A stretch of 64,000 nucleotides of DNA from JAVBUY01 sp031552735 (GCA_031552735.1 JAVBMF010000004.1:1-64000); one strand, 5' to 3'; positions 27,342-36,982 are shown, counted from the first letter of the stretch. Numbers and translations: made by a program. The notes: generated from the letters alone by a model not told the origin.

Positions 27342-28247
27342 ATGGATATTGATCTGGAGTGGTATCGAACCTTTCATGCGGTGGGGCGCTGCGGCAGCAT
27401 ATCGCAGGCGGCGCAGGCGCTGTCGGTCAGTCAGCCCGCGGTCAGCCAAATCATCCGGCAGTTGGAGCGACGCACAGGATCACAACTCTTCATGCGCAAT
27501 CCCAAGGGCGCCACGCTGACACCGGAGGGAGAAGCGTTGTACCGGTATGTTGATCAGGCGCTGGGGCTGCTTGCCACCGCGCAGAGCCAGTTGGAGGGGC
27601 AGCGGCAACTAACCAGCGGCAAGCTGCGCATCGGTGCCAGCGACACGCTGTGCAAGCACTGGCTGCTCAAGCACTTGGAGCGCTTTCACCGCGCGCACCC
27701 GGGGATCGACATTCAGGTGACCAACCGCACGTCCAGCGAAACCATGGAGTTGCTCAAGCGTGGCGAGGCGGATCTGGGACTGATCAATTTGCCGATGTCG
27801 CTGCCCGCGCGGTTTGTGACCCAAGAGATTGCGCACGTGCATGATTGCTTTGTGTATAGTCCGACGGCGTTTCCCGAATTGGGCGGCGTTTGCGCGTGGG
27901 CGCGGCTGGCGGATCTGCCGCTGATCATGCTGGAGAACGCCAGCGCGACTCGGCGGGCGATCAACGCCGCCGCCGAGGCGCATGGCATCCGGCTAGCGCC
28001 GGAGATTGAGCTGGGCAGTCTGGACCTGCTGGCCGAGTTTGCGATCAGCGGATTGGGCGTGGCATCGGTGGTGGAGGAATTTATCGCGCCGCAGCTTGCG
28101 TCAGGCCAATTGCGCAAGCTGGAGCTCACGCCGCCCGCGCCGCCGCGCGCCATCGCGCTGGTGCGCCATGCCGATCTGCCGCTGCCGCACAGCGCCCGGG
28201 CATTTCTGACGGAAATTGAGCCTTTTCTGCCGGTTCGCAAGGGTTGA
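27342..28247 (+). CDS. LysR-family transcriptional regulator
   Basis: Regulator of 301 residues. The N-terminal winged helix-turn-helix (about 1-60) reads 'FHAVGRCGSISQAAQALSVSQ' across the recognition helix, followed by the linker helix and a LysR substrate-binding domain (about 90-295). It lies divergent from the CofE-like gene, the classic LysR arrangement for control of the neighbour. The second ATG is chosen because GGAGA is 6 bases upstream. Confidence 0.9.
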   Translation: MDIDLEWYRTFHAVGRCGSISQAAQALSVSQPAVSQIIRQLERRTGSQLFMRNPKGATLTPEGEALYRYVDQALGLLATAQSQLEGQRQLTSGKLRIGASDTLCKHWLLKHLERFHRAHPGIDIQVTNRTSSETMELLKRGEADLGLINLPMSLPARFVTQEIAHVHDCFVYSPTAFPELGGVCAWARLADLPLIMLENASATRRAINAAAEAHGIRLAPEIELGSLDLLAEFAISGLGVASVVEEFIAPQLASGQLRKLELTPPAPPRAIALVRHADLPLPHSARAFLTEIEPFLPVRKG

Positions 28248-28272
28248 CAGCCTGCGTGGCGCTCGATACAAT
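28244..28272 (+). promoter_or_regulatory. Promoter of the YfhO-family gene
   Basis: TTGACA, 17 bases, TACAAT. The -35 box overlaps the lysR stop codon. Confidence 0.65.
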
Positions 28273-28309
28273 GAATATACTATCCAATATCACTTGAGGA
28301 GTTCCTCCA

Positions 28310-30724
28310 ATGCAATTTCGCACATCCACTATATCTACGCGCAAGGCCTGCTGGCAAGTGTTTTTTGTCGCGATTGGACTGGCAATACTGGCGCTGGCGC
28401 CCGCAATCTTCCGCTTTGGCGGACGCATGGTCACGCGCGGCGATTTTATGGAACAACAGATTCCCTTCATCATAGAAACCAAGCGCATGCTGGCATCCGG
28501 CGTGCCCTATTGGGACTGGAACACCTTCCTGGGCGAGAATTTCTTTGGCGCGTATTCTTTCTACACGATTGGCAGCCCATTTGTGTGGCTGCTATTGCCG
28601 CTGCCTGAGGCCGCGATCCCATATGGCATCTCGGTGATGGCGGTGCTCAAGCATGCCGTGGCTGCCATGACCGCCTGCCTGTATCTGCGCCGCTTTGTCA
28701 AGGACGCGCGCTGGGCGCAAATGGGTGCGCTACTGTACGCGTTCTCGGGCTATAGCATCATCAACACACAGTTTTACCACTTCATGGATGTGGTCGCCGT
28801 GTTTCCGCTGCTGCTCTGGGCGGTAGAGGAAGTTTTTTCCGAGCGCCGCGGCACCGGTGTGCTGGCGCTGGCTTGCGCGCTGAACGCGATGGTCAATTAC
28901 TACTTCTACATGGGTACGGCGATTTTTGTCGCGATCTATGTCGTGTTTCGCCTGTTCTCACACGATTGGCGGCAGCGACTTTCGTTTGGGCGCGTGGTGC
29001 AGCTTGTGTTCGAATGCGGGTTGGGATCGCTGATGGCGGCATGGATTTTGATGCCCGCCGGATGGGCGATGCTGGGCATCTCGCGCATTGGCCGCTTCAT
29101 GGAATTGAAGGTCTACGAAACCTATTCGGTCACCAATACGCTGGAGCGTCTGCGCGCGCTGATGATGCCGATTGAAAGCAGTGTGGTGCACGCATTCTTC
29201 GGCGACGCGTCCAGCTGGTCGGCAATCGCGGCGTTTCTGCCGCTGTTTGGTTGCGCGCTGGTGATCTGGCAGTATCTGGCGCGACCTAAGAGTTGGATCA
29301 AGCTGCTTATTCCGGTGTTGGTGTTCATCTCGCTGTGGCCGTTTACCAACCGCATGTTTACGCTGGGCAGCAATGTGTTCTACACGCGCTGGTGGTATGC
29401 GCTGGTGCTGATGCTGTGCATCCCGACCGCACAGGGCATGGAGGCTTTGCAGGAGAAGAATGACCGCGATCTGATACGGATGAATCATGCGATCGGTATC
29501 GTCGCGGTGCTTTCGCTGCTGCTCACTGTGCCGTTTATCCCGTATCCGAGGCTGTTTGCTTGGTTTGAGCGCAGCGGCGTGACGCTGCTGGTGAAGCTGG
29601 GGGAGCGCCTGACGCTCAATGGCCGTTACCCCGACTACGGCGGCAACGCGTTTCGCTGGCTGGCCTATGCGCTGGCGGGGGGCAATCTGCTGGCGCTGTT
29701 TGTGGTCACGCGCAGACGCTTTGTTGGCCGTCACGTTGTGCTGCTTATTGCGCTGGGCATCACGATCGTGGGCAACTATGCCGCATTTATCGCGGTCAAC
29801 GACGCGCTGGTGCCTGCCGGAGAATTTTCCGGGCTGCCCACCGCAGTGGATTATTACGCGCAGCATACGCTGCTGGACGACCGCCCAGCCTTTTCCGGCA
29901 CAGCGTACGACCACCGTGTCGATGCGCCCAGCAAGCTGCGAAACTATGGCATGCTGATCAACCAGCCGTCGATCACGGCATTTCACAGCCTGCGCTCGGG
30001 CTACCTGAACGAGTTTATCGTCATGGCGGGGTTCGGCCATCCGGAAACCGCCGATGTGATCCCGCCTGACGCGAAGGACGGTGCGATCCGGTCGCTGCTG
30101 GGCGTTACCACGTACTACAATTACGACGAGCAGAACTTTCCCGGCGCGCCGGAGGGGTTCGTCTATCAAGGGCAGGAAGGCGACGTGTCGGTGTATCACA
30201 ATCCGTATGCGCTGCCCATTGGCTTTGGGTACGATGGGTTCCTTGATCTGGACGAGTGGCATGTCGATGAGCAGAACTTTGGCACCTTGGCGCTGAACTA
30301 CGCGATCATGAAGCATCACTGGGCGGACAAGGGATTGTGGGATGTGATGAGCTCCGTGCCGCCTGATACGCCGCTACTGAGCTGGCAGGAGGCTGCCAAA
30401 CAGCGGCAAAAATACGGCTGCTACGATGTGCGCATGACGCCGACCGGATTGACCGCGAAGATTGACTTGGATCATCCCATGCTGGTGGGCTTCACCGTGC
30501 AGTACGACAAAGGGTGGACGGCGACGGTCAATGGCGAACCGGCGACCATTCGGCTGGCCAATATGGGCATGATGGCGATCTATGTGCCCGAGGGGCAGGC
30601 GACCGAGATTGTGCTGTCGTTCCGCCCGCGTGGGCTGTACGCAGGCATTGCGGTCAGCGTAGCGGCGGCACTGATGCTGGCAGGATATGTGCTGGCAGTA
30701 CGGCGGAGGAAACGAAAAGCATAA
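28310..30724 (+). CDS. YfhO-family polytopic membrane protein
   Basis: An 804-residue protein with about 12-13 TM helices and a large extracytoplasmic beta-rich tail (about 520-770) before a last TM helix. The family start is clear: 'GRMVTRGDFMEQQIPF' and 'YWDWNTFLGENFFGAYSFYTIGSPF'. YfhO proteins are GT-C-like membrane enzymes linked to glycosylation of wall teichoic or lipoteichoic acids in Bacillus; the donor and acceptor here are unknown. TGAGGAG precedes the ATG, and a strong terminator follows, so it is a single-gene transcript. Confidence 0.88.
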   Translation: MQFRTSTISTRKACWQVFFVAIGLAILALAPAIFRFGGRMVTRGDFMEQQIPFIIETKRMLASGVPYWDWNTFLGENFFGAYSFYTIGSPFVWLLLPLPEAAIPYGISVMAVLKHAVAAMTACLYLRRFVKDARWAQMGALLYAFSGYSIINTQFYHFMDVVAVFPLLLWAVEEVFSERRGTGVLALACALNAMVNYYFYMGTAIFVAIYVVFRLFSHDWRQRLSFGRVVQLVFECGLGSLMAAWILMPAGWAMLGISRIGRFMELKVYETYSVTNTLERLRALMMPIESSVVHAFFGDASSWSAIAAFLPLFGCALVIWQYLARPKSWIKLLIPVLVFISLWPFTNRMFTLGSNVFYTRWWYALVLMLCIPTAQGMEALQEKNDRDLIRMNHAIGIVAVLSLLLTVPFIPYPRLFAWFERSGVTLLVKLGERLTLNGRYPDYGGNAFRWLAYALAGGNLLALFVVTRRRFVGRHVVLLIALGITIVGNYAAFIAVNDALVPAGEFSGLPTAVDYYAQHTLLDDRPAFSGTAYDHRVDAPSKLRNYGMLINQPSITAFHSLRSGYLNEFIVMAGFGHPETADVIPPDAKDGAIRSLLGVTTYYNYDEQNFPGAPEGFVYQGQEGDVSVYHNPYALPIGFGYDGFLDLDEWHVDEQNFGTLALNYAIMKHHWADKGLWDVMSSVPPDTPLLSWQEAAKQRQKYGCYDVRMTPTGLTAKIDLDHPMLVGFTVQYDKGWTATVNGEPATIRLANMGMMAIYVPEGQATEIVLSFRPRGLYAGIAVSVAAALMLAGYVLAVRRRKRKA

Positions 30725-30728
30725 TAAA

Positions 30729-30759
30729 AGAGCGGCTGTTACGCACAGCCGCTCTTTTT
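30729..30759. terminator. Bidirectional terminator between yfhO-like gene and ABC importer
   Basis: AGAGCGGCTGT/ACAGCCGCTCT perfect stem, loop TACGC, followed by TTTTTA on the plus side and preceded by AAAA on the other. Confidence 0.88.
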
Positions 30760-30766
30760 ATGTGGA

Positions 30767-32044
30767 CTATTTTTCCGCTTTGGCGGCGGCATCAGCGGCC
30801 GCGTGCAGCATGGATTCCTTGGATTTATTGCCCTGCCAGGAGTGCAGCACCAGCGCCACCGCGATGACACCATAGCTGATGAACACGCGGAAGTACTCGC
30901 CGATACCGGCGTCGCCGAACACGTTCTTGGCGGCGGGCGGGGAGACAATGAACAGCAGGTGGAACAGCAGACAGCCCAGCAACGCCTGTGCGTTGGTGGC
31001 GCGCACGATCGAAGCGCCGCCCACCAGAATGGCCGCACCCGCATACAGGCCGACTTGCTCGTGCGCGCCATAGGTTTGCAGCGAGCCCATGTTCTGTACG
31101 AAGATCAACTGACCCAAACCGGCCAGCACGGTGGAGATCATGATGGCGATCAGGCGTGTACGGTTGACGTTGATACCCGCTGCGTTGGCCACCGTGCCGC
31201 TCTGGCCAACCGCGCGGAATTGTTGCCCCAGGCGCGTGCGCATGATCGCGACATTGAACAGGCAGAGCAGACCGATCACCGCGAAGGTAATCATCGGCAC
31301 CGTGCCCATGGAGAACCACACCTTAATGGAGGGCAGCTGCATCAACGCACAGATCGCTACCAGTATGCCAGCGCGGATTGCCATCTGTTTGATGGTGATG
31401 CGCTTTCTGAGGAACTGGTAGAGCGCGAGCAGCACCATGATGCCGGCGAACACATAGATCGCGTATTCCAGCTTCAGCCGCCACAGGCCGTCCAGCGCGT
31501 ACATCATCTTCAGCGGTTTGATGTCCAGCGTGTTGGCGATACCGGTCGAGCCCTTGATGACCAGGCCCTTGGCGGTCATGGGGATCAGATTGCCAAAGAT
31601 GAAGAGGAACAACAACTGATACAAACCGTTGGCAAAGTAGCCCAGGATCAGCGAACCGATCATTTCCTGGCCCTTCATGCGGTTGAGCAGTTGGCCAACC
31701 AGATAGCCGAACAGCGTGGCGATGGGCAGCGTCATCAGCACCGCGACCAGAAAGCCGCGCGTGCCGGGGATCTGCCACTCCAGCACCCATAGGATGGCGA
31801 TCTGTGCCGCCATCGCGCCAATGGTGATGGCAAAGTTGATGCCCATGCCCGCGACGATGGGGATGATCAGTGCCAGCACGATAAACGCGTTGCGCGTCAG
31901 GCGACTGACCAGCTCGGACAAAACGAAGGCCATTGACTGCCCGGCCAACGCGAAACAAATGATGCATAGCACCACGATCATGATGGTAACGGCATTTTCT
32001 TGCAGAATGGTTTTGAAATCAGTCTTTTTAGGCACGAGAGCCAC
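30767..32044 (-). CDS. ABC transporter permease (BMP/nucleoside type, NupQ-like)
   Basis: Membrane subunit of 425 residues in the BPD_transp_2 group. About ten TM helices; family features include 'ALIIPIVAGMGINFAITIGAM', split across TM2-3, and 'LGQQFRAVGQSGTVANAAGIN'. It starts at GTG and overlaps the upstream permease gene by 17 bases. With the neighbouring permease, double ATPase and DUF3798 protein it forms one importer. The substrate is probably a nucleoside, sugar or related small molecule (inference from family). Confidence 0.88.
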   Translation of the reverse strand: MALVPKKTDFKTILQENAVTIMIVVLCIICFALAGQSMAFVLSELVSRLTRNAFIVLALIIPIVAGMGINFAITIGAMAAQIAILWVLEWQIPGTRGFLVAVLMTLPIATLFGYLVGQLLNRMKGQEMIGSLILGYFANGLYQLLFLFIFGNLIPMTAKGLVIKGSTGIANTLDIKPLKMMYALDGLWRLKLEYAIYVFAGIMVLLALYQFLRKRITIKQMAIRAGILVAICALMQLPSIKVWFSMGTVPMITFAVIGLLCLFNVAIMRTRLGQQFRAVGQSGTVANAAGINVNRTRLIAIMISTVLAGLGQLIFVQNMGSLQTYGAHEQVGLYAGAAILVGGASIVRATNAQALLGCLLFHLLFIVSPPAAKNVFGDAGIGEYFRVFISYGVIAVALVLHSWQGNKSKESMLHAAADAAAKAEK

Positions 32045-33971
32045 CCCCAGACTTGGTTAGCGCATAGAGAATGATACCATTGGATACCAAGATGCGGATG
32101 GTCTCGGCAATGGTGGAGCCGGGCACCAGCGCGTTGGCGACCGGCATGCCCAGCGTCAACACACCCTGGAACAGGAATGTGCCGATGATGACGTGGCTGA
32201 TGCGCGCGCGCGAGGTGCTGGCGCCGCCGATCAGGATGGCCGACGCGGCGATCAGGCCCAGCGTGCGCGGGGCAGTGTAGAGCTGCATGAAGCCGTAGCT
32301 CTGGCTGAACACGATGATGCCGACCGCGCCGAGCACGGTTGACAGCGTGGTGCCGATGATGCGCATCTTGTCCACGTTGATGCCGGTGGCCTCGGCAAAG
32401 CGCGGGTTGTTGCCCACGGCTTGCATTGCGATACCGGTCTTGGTCTTGGTGAACAGCCACATCAGCAGGCACATCAGCGCAACGAACAGCAGCAAGCCAG
32501 TCGGGACGGTAATGCCGCCAACGCGGAAAGACCAGAAATCATCGAGCACATGCGCAAACGTGGTGCCCATGCTAACGGTGTTGCGCAGGCCGTTGCCCAG
32601 CGGCCACTTGAGTTCCAGCGACTTAAAGGGCAGCACCAGCCACGCGATACACATCAGCGACACAATGGAGAAGCCGACATAGGTCGTGACCGACATTTCG
32701 TTGCCCTTCAGGCGGTTCAGCAACAGGCCGTACAAATAGCCCAAGATGGTGGCAATGGCCAGACCGATGGCAAGGGCGAACGCGAAGCCGCCCCAACCGG
32801 TATAGCCATATTCGATACACATGAGGCCGCCAATCAGACCGCCGATAATGCCCACCGGCAAGCCCAGATTCAGGCTGATGCCGCACTGGATGCCGGGCAC
32901 CATCGCCAGCACCATGACGCTGTTCATGCCCATGCGGACAATTGCGTTGGACAATAGCTGCGTGATCGACAGGTCATAGACAATGGCCAGCACACATAGC
33001 AGGATAAAGAAGCTGGAAATGATCAAACAGGGCAGACCCACCACACGCACGATCTGCGGGAAGAAGTTGATCATCAGCGCCAGCAGGATCAGTGCGATGC
33101 CAATGGTGATCAGGTCGCTGCCGTAGCGGGCGATGGTGGCGGGCATCTTGGCGTTGCCCAGCGCTTCGTCGCCGCCGTTTTGGCTGTAGCGGTCATATTC
33201 TTTGTCATACGTGTCGCCCGCCTGATGCGTCAGATCCAGAATCATCGGCTTAAATTGCGCGATGGCGCTGTCATCCAGCACGGGGTAGACTACCTTGAGC
33301 GCATCGGCGACCGCGATAAACTTCTCATCGACAATGCCCATCAACCGCTTCATCTCGTCGGTATCCTGGAAGCCGGACAGATCGATCTGCGGTTCGTCAG
33401 TGGTCAACGCAAGATCACCCATACCGGCGGACTCGCCGCCTTCCGCGCTGGGTACGGTGGCTTCGTCGAGTACGAGCACACCATCAGGCGTGGTGGGCAT
33501 GGCGGTTGCTTCCGGGTCTGCGCCGATCGCGGCCAACTGACCGGCCACACGCGCGCTATAAAGCTCCTGCGCAAGCTGCTTTTCTTCCGTGTAGTCTTTC
33601 ATCGCGCTGCGCAGAATCAGCAGCGCGTCGTCCAGCGGCTTGGTATCGACCGTCGCGTAGTCGATCAGCGAGGCTGACGAATTGGCGCGGGCTTCCTCCT
33701 CGGCCTTGGCGGATGCCTCGCGGAGTTCCGCCAAGCTCTTGCCCGCGGCTTTTGCGTCCGCAGCGGCCTGCTTTTTGGCGGCATTCACAAAGGATTCCAC
33801 CGCGCCCTCACCGCTGGCGGCCAGCAATGAGCGTGTGCGCATGACGGTCAGCACATCTTCCGCGCGCTCGCCACGGCTTAGGTTGGCGCCGTAGATGCCG
33901 GTGACGATCAGCGCGACAGCCACCAGACAGAGCACAATGGCGACAATGCGGCGAACAGAGTTTTTAGCCAT
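32028..33971 (-). CDS. ABC transporter permease with large extracytoplasmic insert (NupP-like)
   Basis: Partner permease, 647 residues, about twice the usual membrane core. TM1 (about 9-29) is followed by some 250 residues (31-284) predicted outside the membrane: an Ala/Lys/Glu-rich, coiled-coil-like part ('KKQAAADAKAAGKSLAEL') and an acidic part. The normal BPD_transp_2 permease resumes at about residue 286, with 'ARFAEATGIN'-type motif ('VGNNPRFAEATGINVDKM'). The start uses AGGGAGG 8 bases upstream and overlaps the ATPase stop by 8 bases. The insert may dock the binding protein or the cell wall (inference). Confidence 0.85.
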   Translation of the reverse strand: MAKNSVRRIVAIVLCLVAVALIVTGIYGANLSRGERAEDVLTVMRTRSLLAASGEGAVESFVNAAKKQAAADAKAAGKSLAELREASAKAEEEARANSSASLIDYATVDTKPLDDALLILRSAMKDYTEEKQLAQELYSARVAGQLAAIGADPEATAMPTTPDGVLVLDEATVPSAEGGESAGMGDLALTTDEPQIDLSGFQDTDEMKRLMGIVDEKFIAVADALKVVYPVLDDSAIAQFKPMILDLTHQAGDTYDKEYDRYSQNGGDEALGNAKMPATIARYGSDLITIGIALILLALMINFFPQIVRVVGLPCLIISSFFILLCVLAIVYDLSITQLLSNAIVRMGMNSVMVLAMVPGIQCGISLNLGLPVGIIGGLIGGLMCIEYGYTGWGGFAFALAIGLAIATILGYLYGLLLNRLKGNEMSVTTYVGFSIVSLMCIAWLVLPFKSLELKWPLGNGLRNTVSMGTTFAHVLDDFWSFRVGGITVPTGLLLFVALMCLLMWLFTKTKTGIAMQAVGNNPRFAEATGINVDKMRIIGTTLSTVLGAVGIIVFSQSYGFMQLYTAPRTLGLIAASAILIGGASTSRARISHVIIGTFLFQGVLTLGMPVANALVPGSTIAETIRILVSNGIILYALTKSGGGSRA

Positions 33972-35559
33972 CGACTTCGCCTCCCTTCTGCGGTTTGATG
34001 CCGGACATCGCCAGGCCAAAGTCGGCGTCGGCCGCGTCAACCGGCAGAACGTCCACAACCTTGCCCTCGGACACAATGGCGATGCGGTCGCAGATCGAGC
34101 GAAGCTCCAACAGCTCCGATGATACCATCACAATGGTCAGGCCGTGCTCGCGGTTGAGCTGTACCAGCGTCTCTAGCACCAGCTTTTTCGCGCCGATATC
34201 AATGCCGCGCGTCGGCTCGGAAACAAACAGGAATTTGGGATCCATGACCAGCGCGCGGGCGATGCAGACCTTCTGCTGATTGCCGCCCGACAGTGTGCCG
34301 GTGTGCTGCGCGGCGGAGGTGCAGCGGATGTCCAGACTCTCGATCATCTCGTTGGCGGTTTTGCGCACAGCGCCGCCGTCTCTGAAACCCAGCCGCAGGA
34401 ATTTATCCTTGATCTGCATGGCGTTAAAGGCGATGTTGTCCTCAATCGACTGATCGAGCAGCAGGCCCACGCCACGGCGATCTTCCGATACCATGGCCAG
34501 ACCGGCGCGCAGCGCGTGGTCGGCGTCATTGAGCTGCATCGGCGTGCCGAAGAACGAAACCTCGCCAACTGCCGGATACGTGCCCATGATGCCATTGGGG
34601 ATACCGACCTTGCCCTGACCGGCCAACCCGCCGATGCCCATGATCTCGCCTTCGATTACGTCCAGCGATACGCCCTTGACTTCCTCACCGGCCATGTCCA
34701 CCCAAAGATTTTTCATGGACAGCGCCAGCTTCTTGGCGTCGAGCTGCTTTTCGCGCGCAGGGGTGCTGATCATGGATTCGCCTTTGCGGCCGATCATCAG
34801 CTCCGCCAGCTCGACCAAGTTGGTTTCGCTGGTCTTGCGCGTGGCGGCCAGCTTGCCGTCGCGCAGGATGGTGATGCTGTCGGCCGAGGCGATCACCTCG
34901 TCAAGGCGGTGGGTGATGAAGATGATGGCGATACCGCTCTCGGCAATCTTTTTCATCACGGAGATGAGCTGCTTGGCCTCGCTCTCGGTGAGCACGGCGG
35001 TCGGCTCATCAAACACCATCAGCTTGATGCCGGTCTTGTCAATCTCGCGTGCGATTTCGACAAACTGCATGTAGCCAACCGGCAACCCCTTGACCAGCGT
35101 GAACTCATCGATGCCCATGCCCACCGAGTCCAGCGCTTTGCGCGCATCGGCAGCCATCGCGGGCATATCCAGCGTCTCCAGGTTCTTGCCCAGTACGCGG
35201 CTGACCAAGCTGGGGCGGCTGATCTCGCGATTCAGCTTGATGTTTTCGGTGATGGTGAAGCCGGGCAACAGCATAAATTCCTGATGCACCATGCCGATGC
35301 CTTTGTGCATCGCATCATAAGGCGAAAGGATATGGACCGATTCGCCGTCCATTTTTACTTCGCCTTCAAAGCCACCGGTGCTGTGAATGACCGGCATGCC
35401 AAACAATATATTCATCAGCGTCGATTTGCCCGCGCCGTTCTCTCCGAGCAGCGCGTGGATTTCGCCGGGGCGCACCGACACCGTGACATTCGAAAGCACA
35501 GTGTTATCACCATAACGTTTGGTAATGTTTTTCATCTCAAGCACAAATTCTGCGCTCAA
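33964..35559 (-). CDS. ABC transporter ATPase with two nucleotide-binding domains (NupO/RbsA-like)
   Basis: A 531-residue duplicated ATPase. Domain 1 (about 5-245): Walker A GENGAGKST, Walker B LMVFDEPTAVLTE. Domain 2 (about 265-510): signature LSGGNQQKV and Walker B FLFVSEPTRGID; its Walker A is degenerate ('GLAGQGKVG'), as is usual in RbsA-type proteins. It begins at TTG with AGGAGG upstream. It energises the two permeases of this operon. Confidence 0.93.
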   Translation of the reverse strand: MSAEFVLEMKNITKRYGDNTVLSNVTVSVRPGEIHALLGENGAGKSTLMNILFGMPVIHSTGGFEGEVKMDGESVHILSPYDAMHKGIGMVHQEFMLLPGFTITENIKLNREISRPSLVSRVLGKNLETLDMPAMAADARKALDSVGMGIDEFTLVKGLPVGYMQFVEIAREIDKTGIKLMVFDEPTAVLTESEAKQLISVMKKIAESGIAIIFITHRLDEVIASADSITILRDGKLAATRKTSETNLVELAELMIGRKGESMISTPAREKQLDAKKLALSMKNLWVDMAGEEVKGVSLDVIEGEIMGIGGLAGQGKVGIPNGIMGTYPAVGEVSFFGTPMQLNDADHALRAGLAMVSEDRRGVGLLLDQSIEDNIAFNAMQIKDKFLRLGFRDGGAVRKTANEMIESLDIRCTSAAQHTGTLSGGNQQKVCIARALVMDPKFLFVSEPTRGIDIGAKKLVLETLVQLNREHGLTIVMVSSELLELRSICDRIAIVSEGKVVDVLPVDAADADFGLAMSGIKPQKGGEVDG

Positions 35560-35583
35560 AAGAGTCCCTCCTTACGGAAAAGT

Positions 35584-35612
35584 CGGCCCGCCTTTTCGAA
35601 AAAGACGGGCCG
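35584..35612 (-). promoter_or_regulatory. Intercistronic stem-loop between DUF3798 gene and ATPase gene
   Basis: CGGCCCG/CGGGCCG stem with a 15-base loop, itself containing TTTTCGAAAA. It lies between the first and second genes of the operon and could be a partial terminator or mRNA protector. Confidence 0.55.
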
Positions 35613-35662
35613 TCTTTCACCTTGTATCGCGGACCGCCAAGCAGGCGGTCATAGGGTATTGC

Positions 35663-36802
35663 TTACAGGTAATCGTTGAAATCGATCGGCGCAAGCAGAA
35701 TGGTGTAGAAATTCGCGAAGTTGGCGCCGTTGGCGTCGGTGTAGGTCTCTACGCGCGCGCCGGGGATGGCGGTGGTCAGCAGCTTCTCAAGCTCGGCCTG
35801 GTTGTTGCGCTCGGTGATGGTGCCAGCGATGAAGGCATTGGCATACGCCACGCCGACTTCGATGCTGGTCATCGCGACCGGGGCAGCCCAGGTGGAGAAA
35901 CGGCCCTGCGCATTGGACTCGGCCAGCTTCGCAGCGACGACCTTCAGCGCGGCCTCGTTGCCAGCGGAGACATCCAGCTCCAGCGCCAGCGAGGACGGGA
36001 AGCCATGGTACGGGCTCGGGCAGCAGGGCTGCGGATAGTAGGCGCTGTCACCGGCGGCCAGCACGGCGGTCTGCAGCGGAACCTGCATGCCGCAGTTGGT
36101 GGTGAAGAAGGCAACCTTCTTGCCAGCGTACTTGGCGATCTGGGCGGGGACATCCTCCAGGATGAACTGCTGGGAAGCGGACAGGCCAGCTTCAGCGGTC
36201 GGGTCCGGAGCAACGACGTCCACCAGCTCGATGCCCAGCGCATCGGCGTTCTTCTTGAGCAGCTCGTGGCGGGCCACGATCAGCTCCATCGCCATATGAC
36301 GCGGGAAGGAGTAGTGAATCAGCACATCCACGCCCCACTTGGAGCAGGTCTCCATGATGGTGTCGCCCTGGCCAACTTCGTTGGCATACATCACGATGTC
36401 AGCGGCGGCGGAGATGACCGACGGGTCTTCCTGCGGGGTGCCGGCGATCAGCAGGATGTCGTCGCGGCCCATCTCACGGATCTTGGCGAACGCGGGCGCG
36501 CAGCCGGGAACGGCCTGGCACATCACGATGGCCTTGACAGCCGGATCGGCGGCAAACGCCAGCAGCTTGGAAACCGTGGTCTCCTGCTCGGACATGAAGT
36601 TGTCCGGGTAGGTGTCGGTGATGATGTGGGTGGGGTCCTTCTTCTGCTCGGCTTCAGCGGCGCGGAACTCTTCCTCGCCCTGAGAGGTGGTGCCGGTCAG
36701 GATGGCGATTTTGTAGTCGCCAGCGGGGGCGGTGGCCAGCGCGGGGATGGCCAGCGACAGCATCATCGCCAGCACCAGCAGCATGCTAAGGGTTTTCTTC
36801 AT
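35663..36802 (-). CDS. DUF3798 periplasmic-type substrate-binding protein
   Basis: Secreted protein of 379 residues: signal peptide (MKKTLSMLLVLAMML..., cut near ALA-TA) and a DUF3798 domain. The fold is BMP/periplasmic-binding-like ('YKIAILTGTTSQGEEEF', 'AIVMCQAVPGC', 'GKKVAFFTTNCGMQVPL'). No lipobox cysteine is present. It heads the operon of the NupOPQ-type importer and is the probable ligand-capturing subunit. The ATG follows AGGAGG at 7 bases. Confidence 0.85.
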   Translation of the reverse strand: MKKTLSMLLVLAMMLSLAIPALATAPAGDYKIAILTGTTSQGEEEFRAAEAEQKKDPTHIITDTYPDNFMSEQETTVSKLLAFAADPAVKAIVMCQAVPGCAPAFAKIREMGRDDILLIAGTPQEDPSVISAAADIVMYANEVGQGDTIMETCSKWGVDVLIHYSFPRHMAMELIVARHELLKKNADALGIELVDVVAPDPTAEAGLSASQQFILEDVPAQIAKYAGKKVAFFTTNCGMQVPLQTAVLAAGDSAYYPQPCCPSPYHGFPSSLALELDVSAGNEAALKVVAAKLAESNAQGRFSTWAAPVAMTSIEVGVAYANAFIAGTITERNNQAELEKLLTTAIPGARVETYTDANGANFANFYTILLAPIDFNDYL

Positions 36803-36953
36803 GGTTCGTCCTCCTCTTCCTACTTTTGCTACGTTTCTTACCGGGGCTGAGACCATTTATGGAACCCTTTCGGGCAACCATCTAACAAGGGATATATAAC
36901 CGAAAACCGCAAATGGGAATTGTCATCGCACACTTGACAATAAAGATGATGAA

Positions 36954-36982
36954 ATTATACGTCAAGCATGCAGGGATGTCAA
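36954..36982 (-). promoter_or_regulatory. Promoter of the DUF3798 importer operon
   Basis: Consensus on the minus strand: TTGACA, 17 bases, TATAAT, about 150 bases upstream of the first gene. The long leader shows no riboswitch that I can recognise. Confidence 0.7.
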
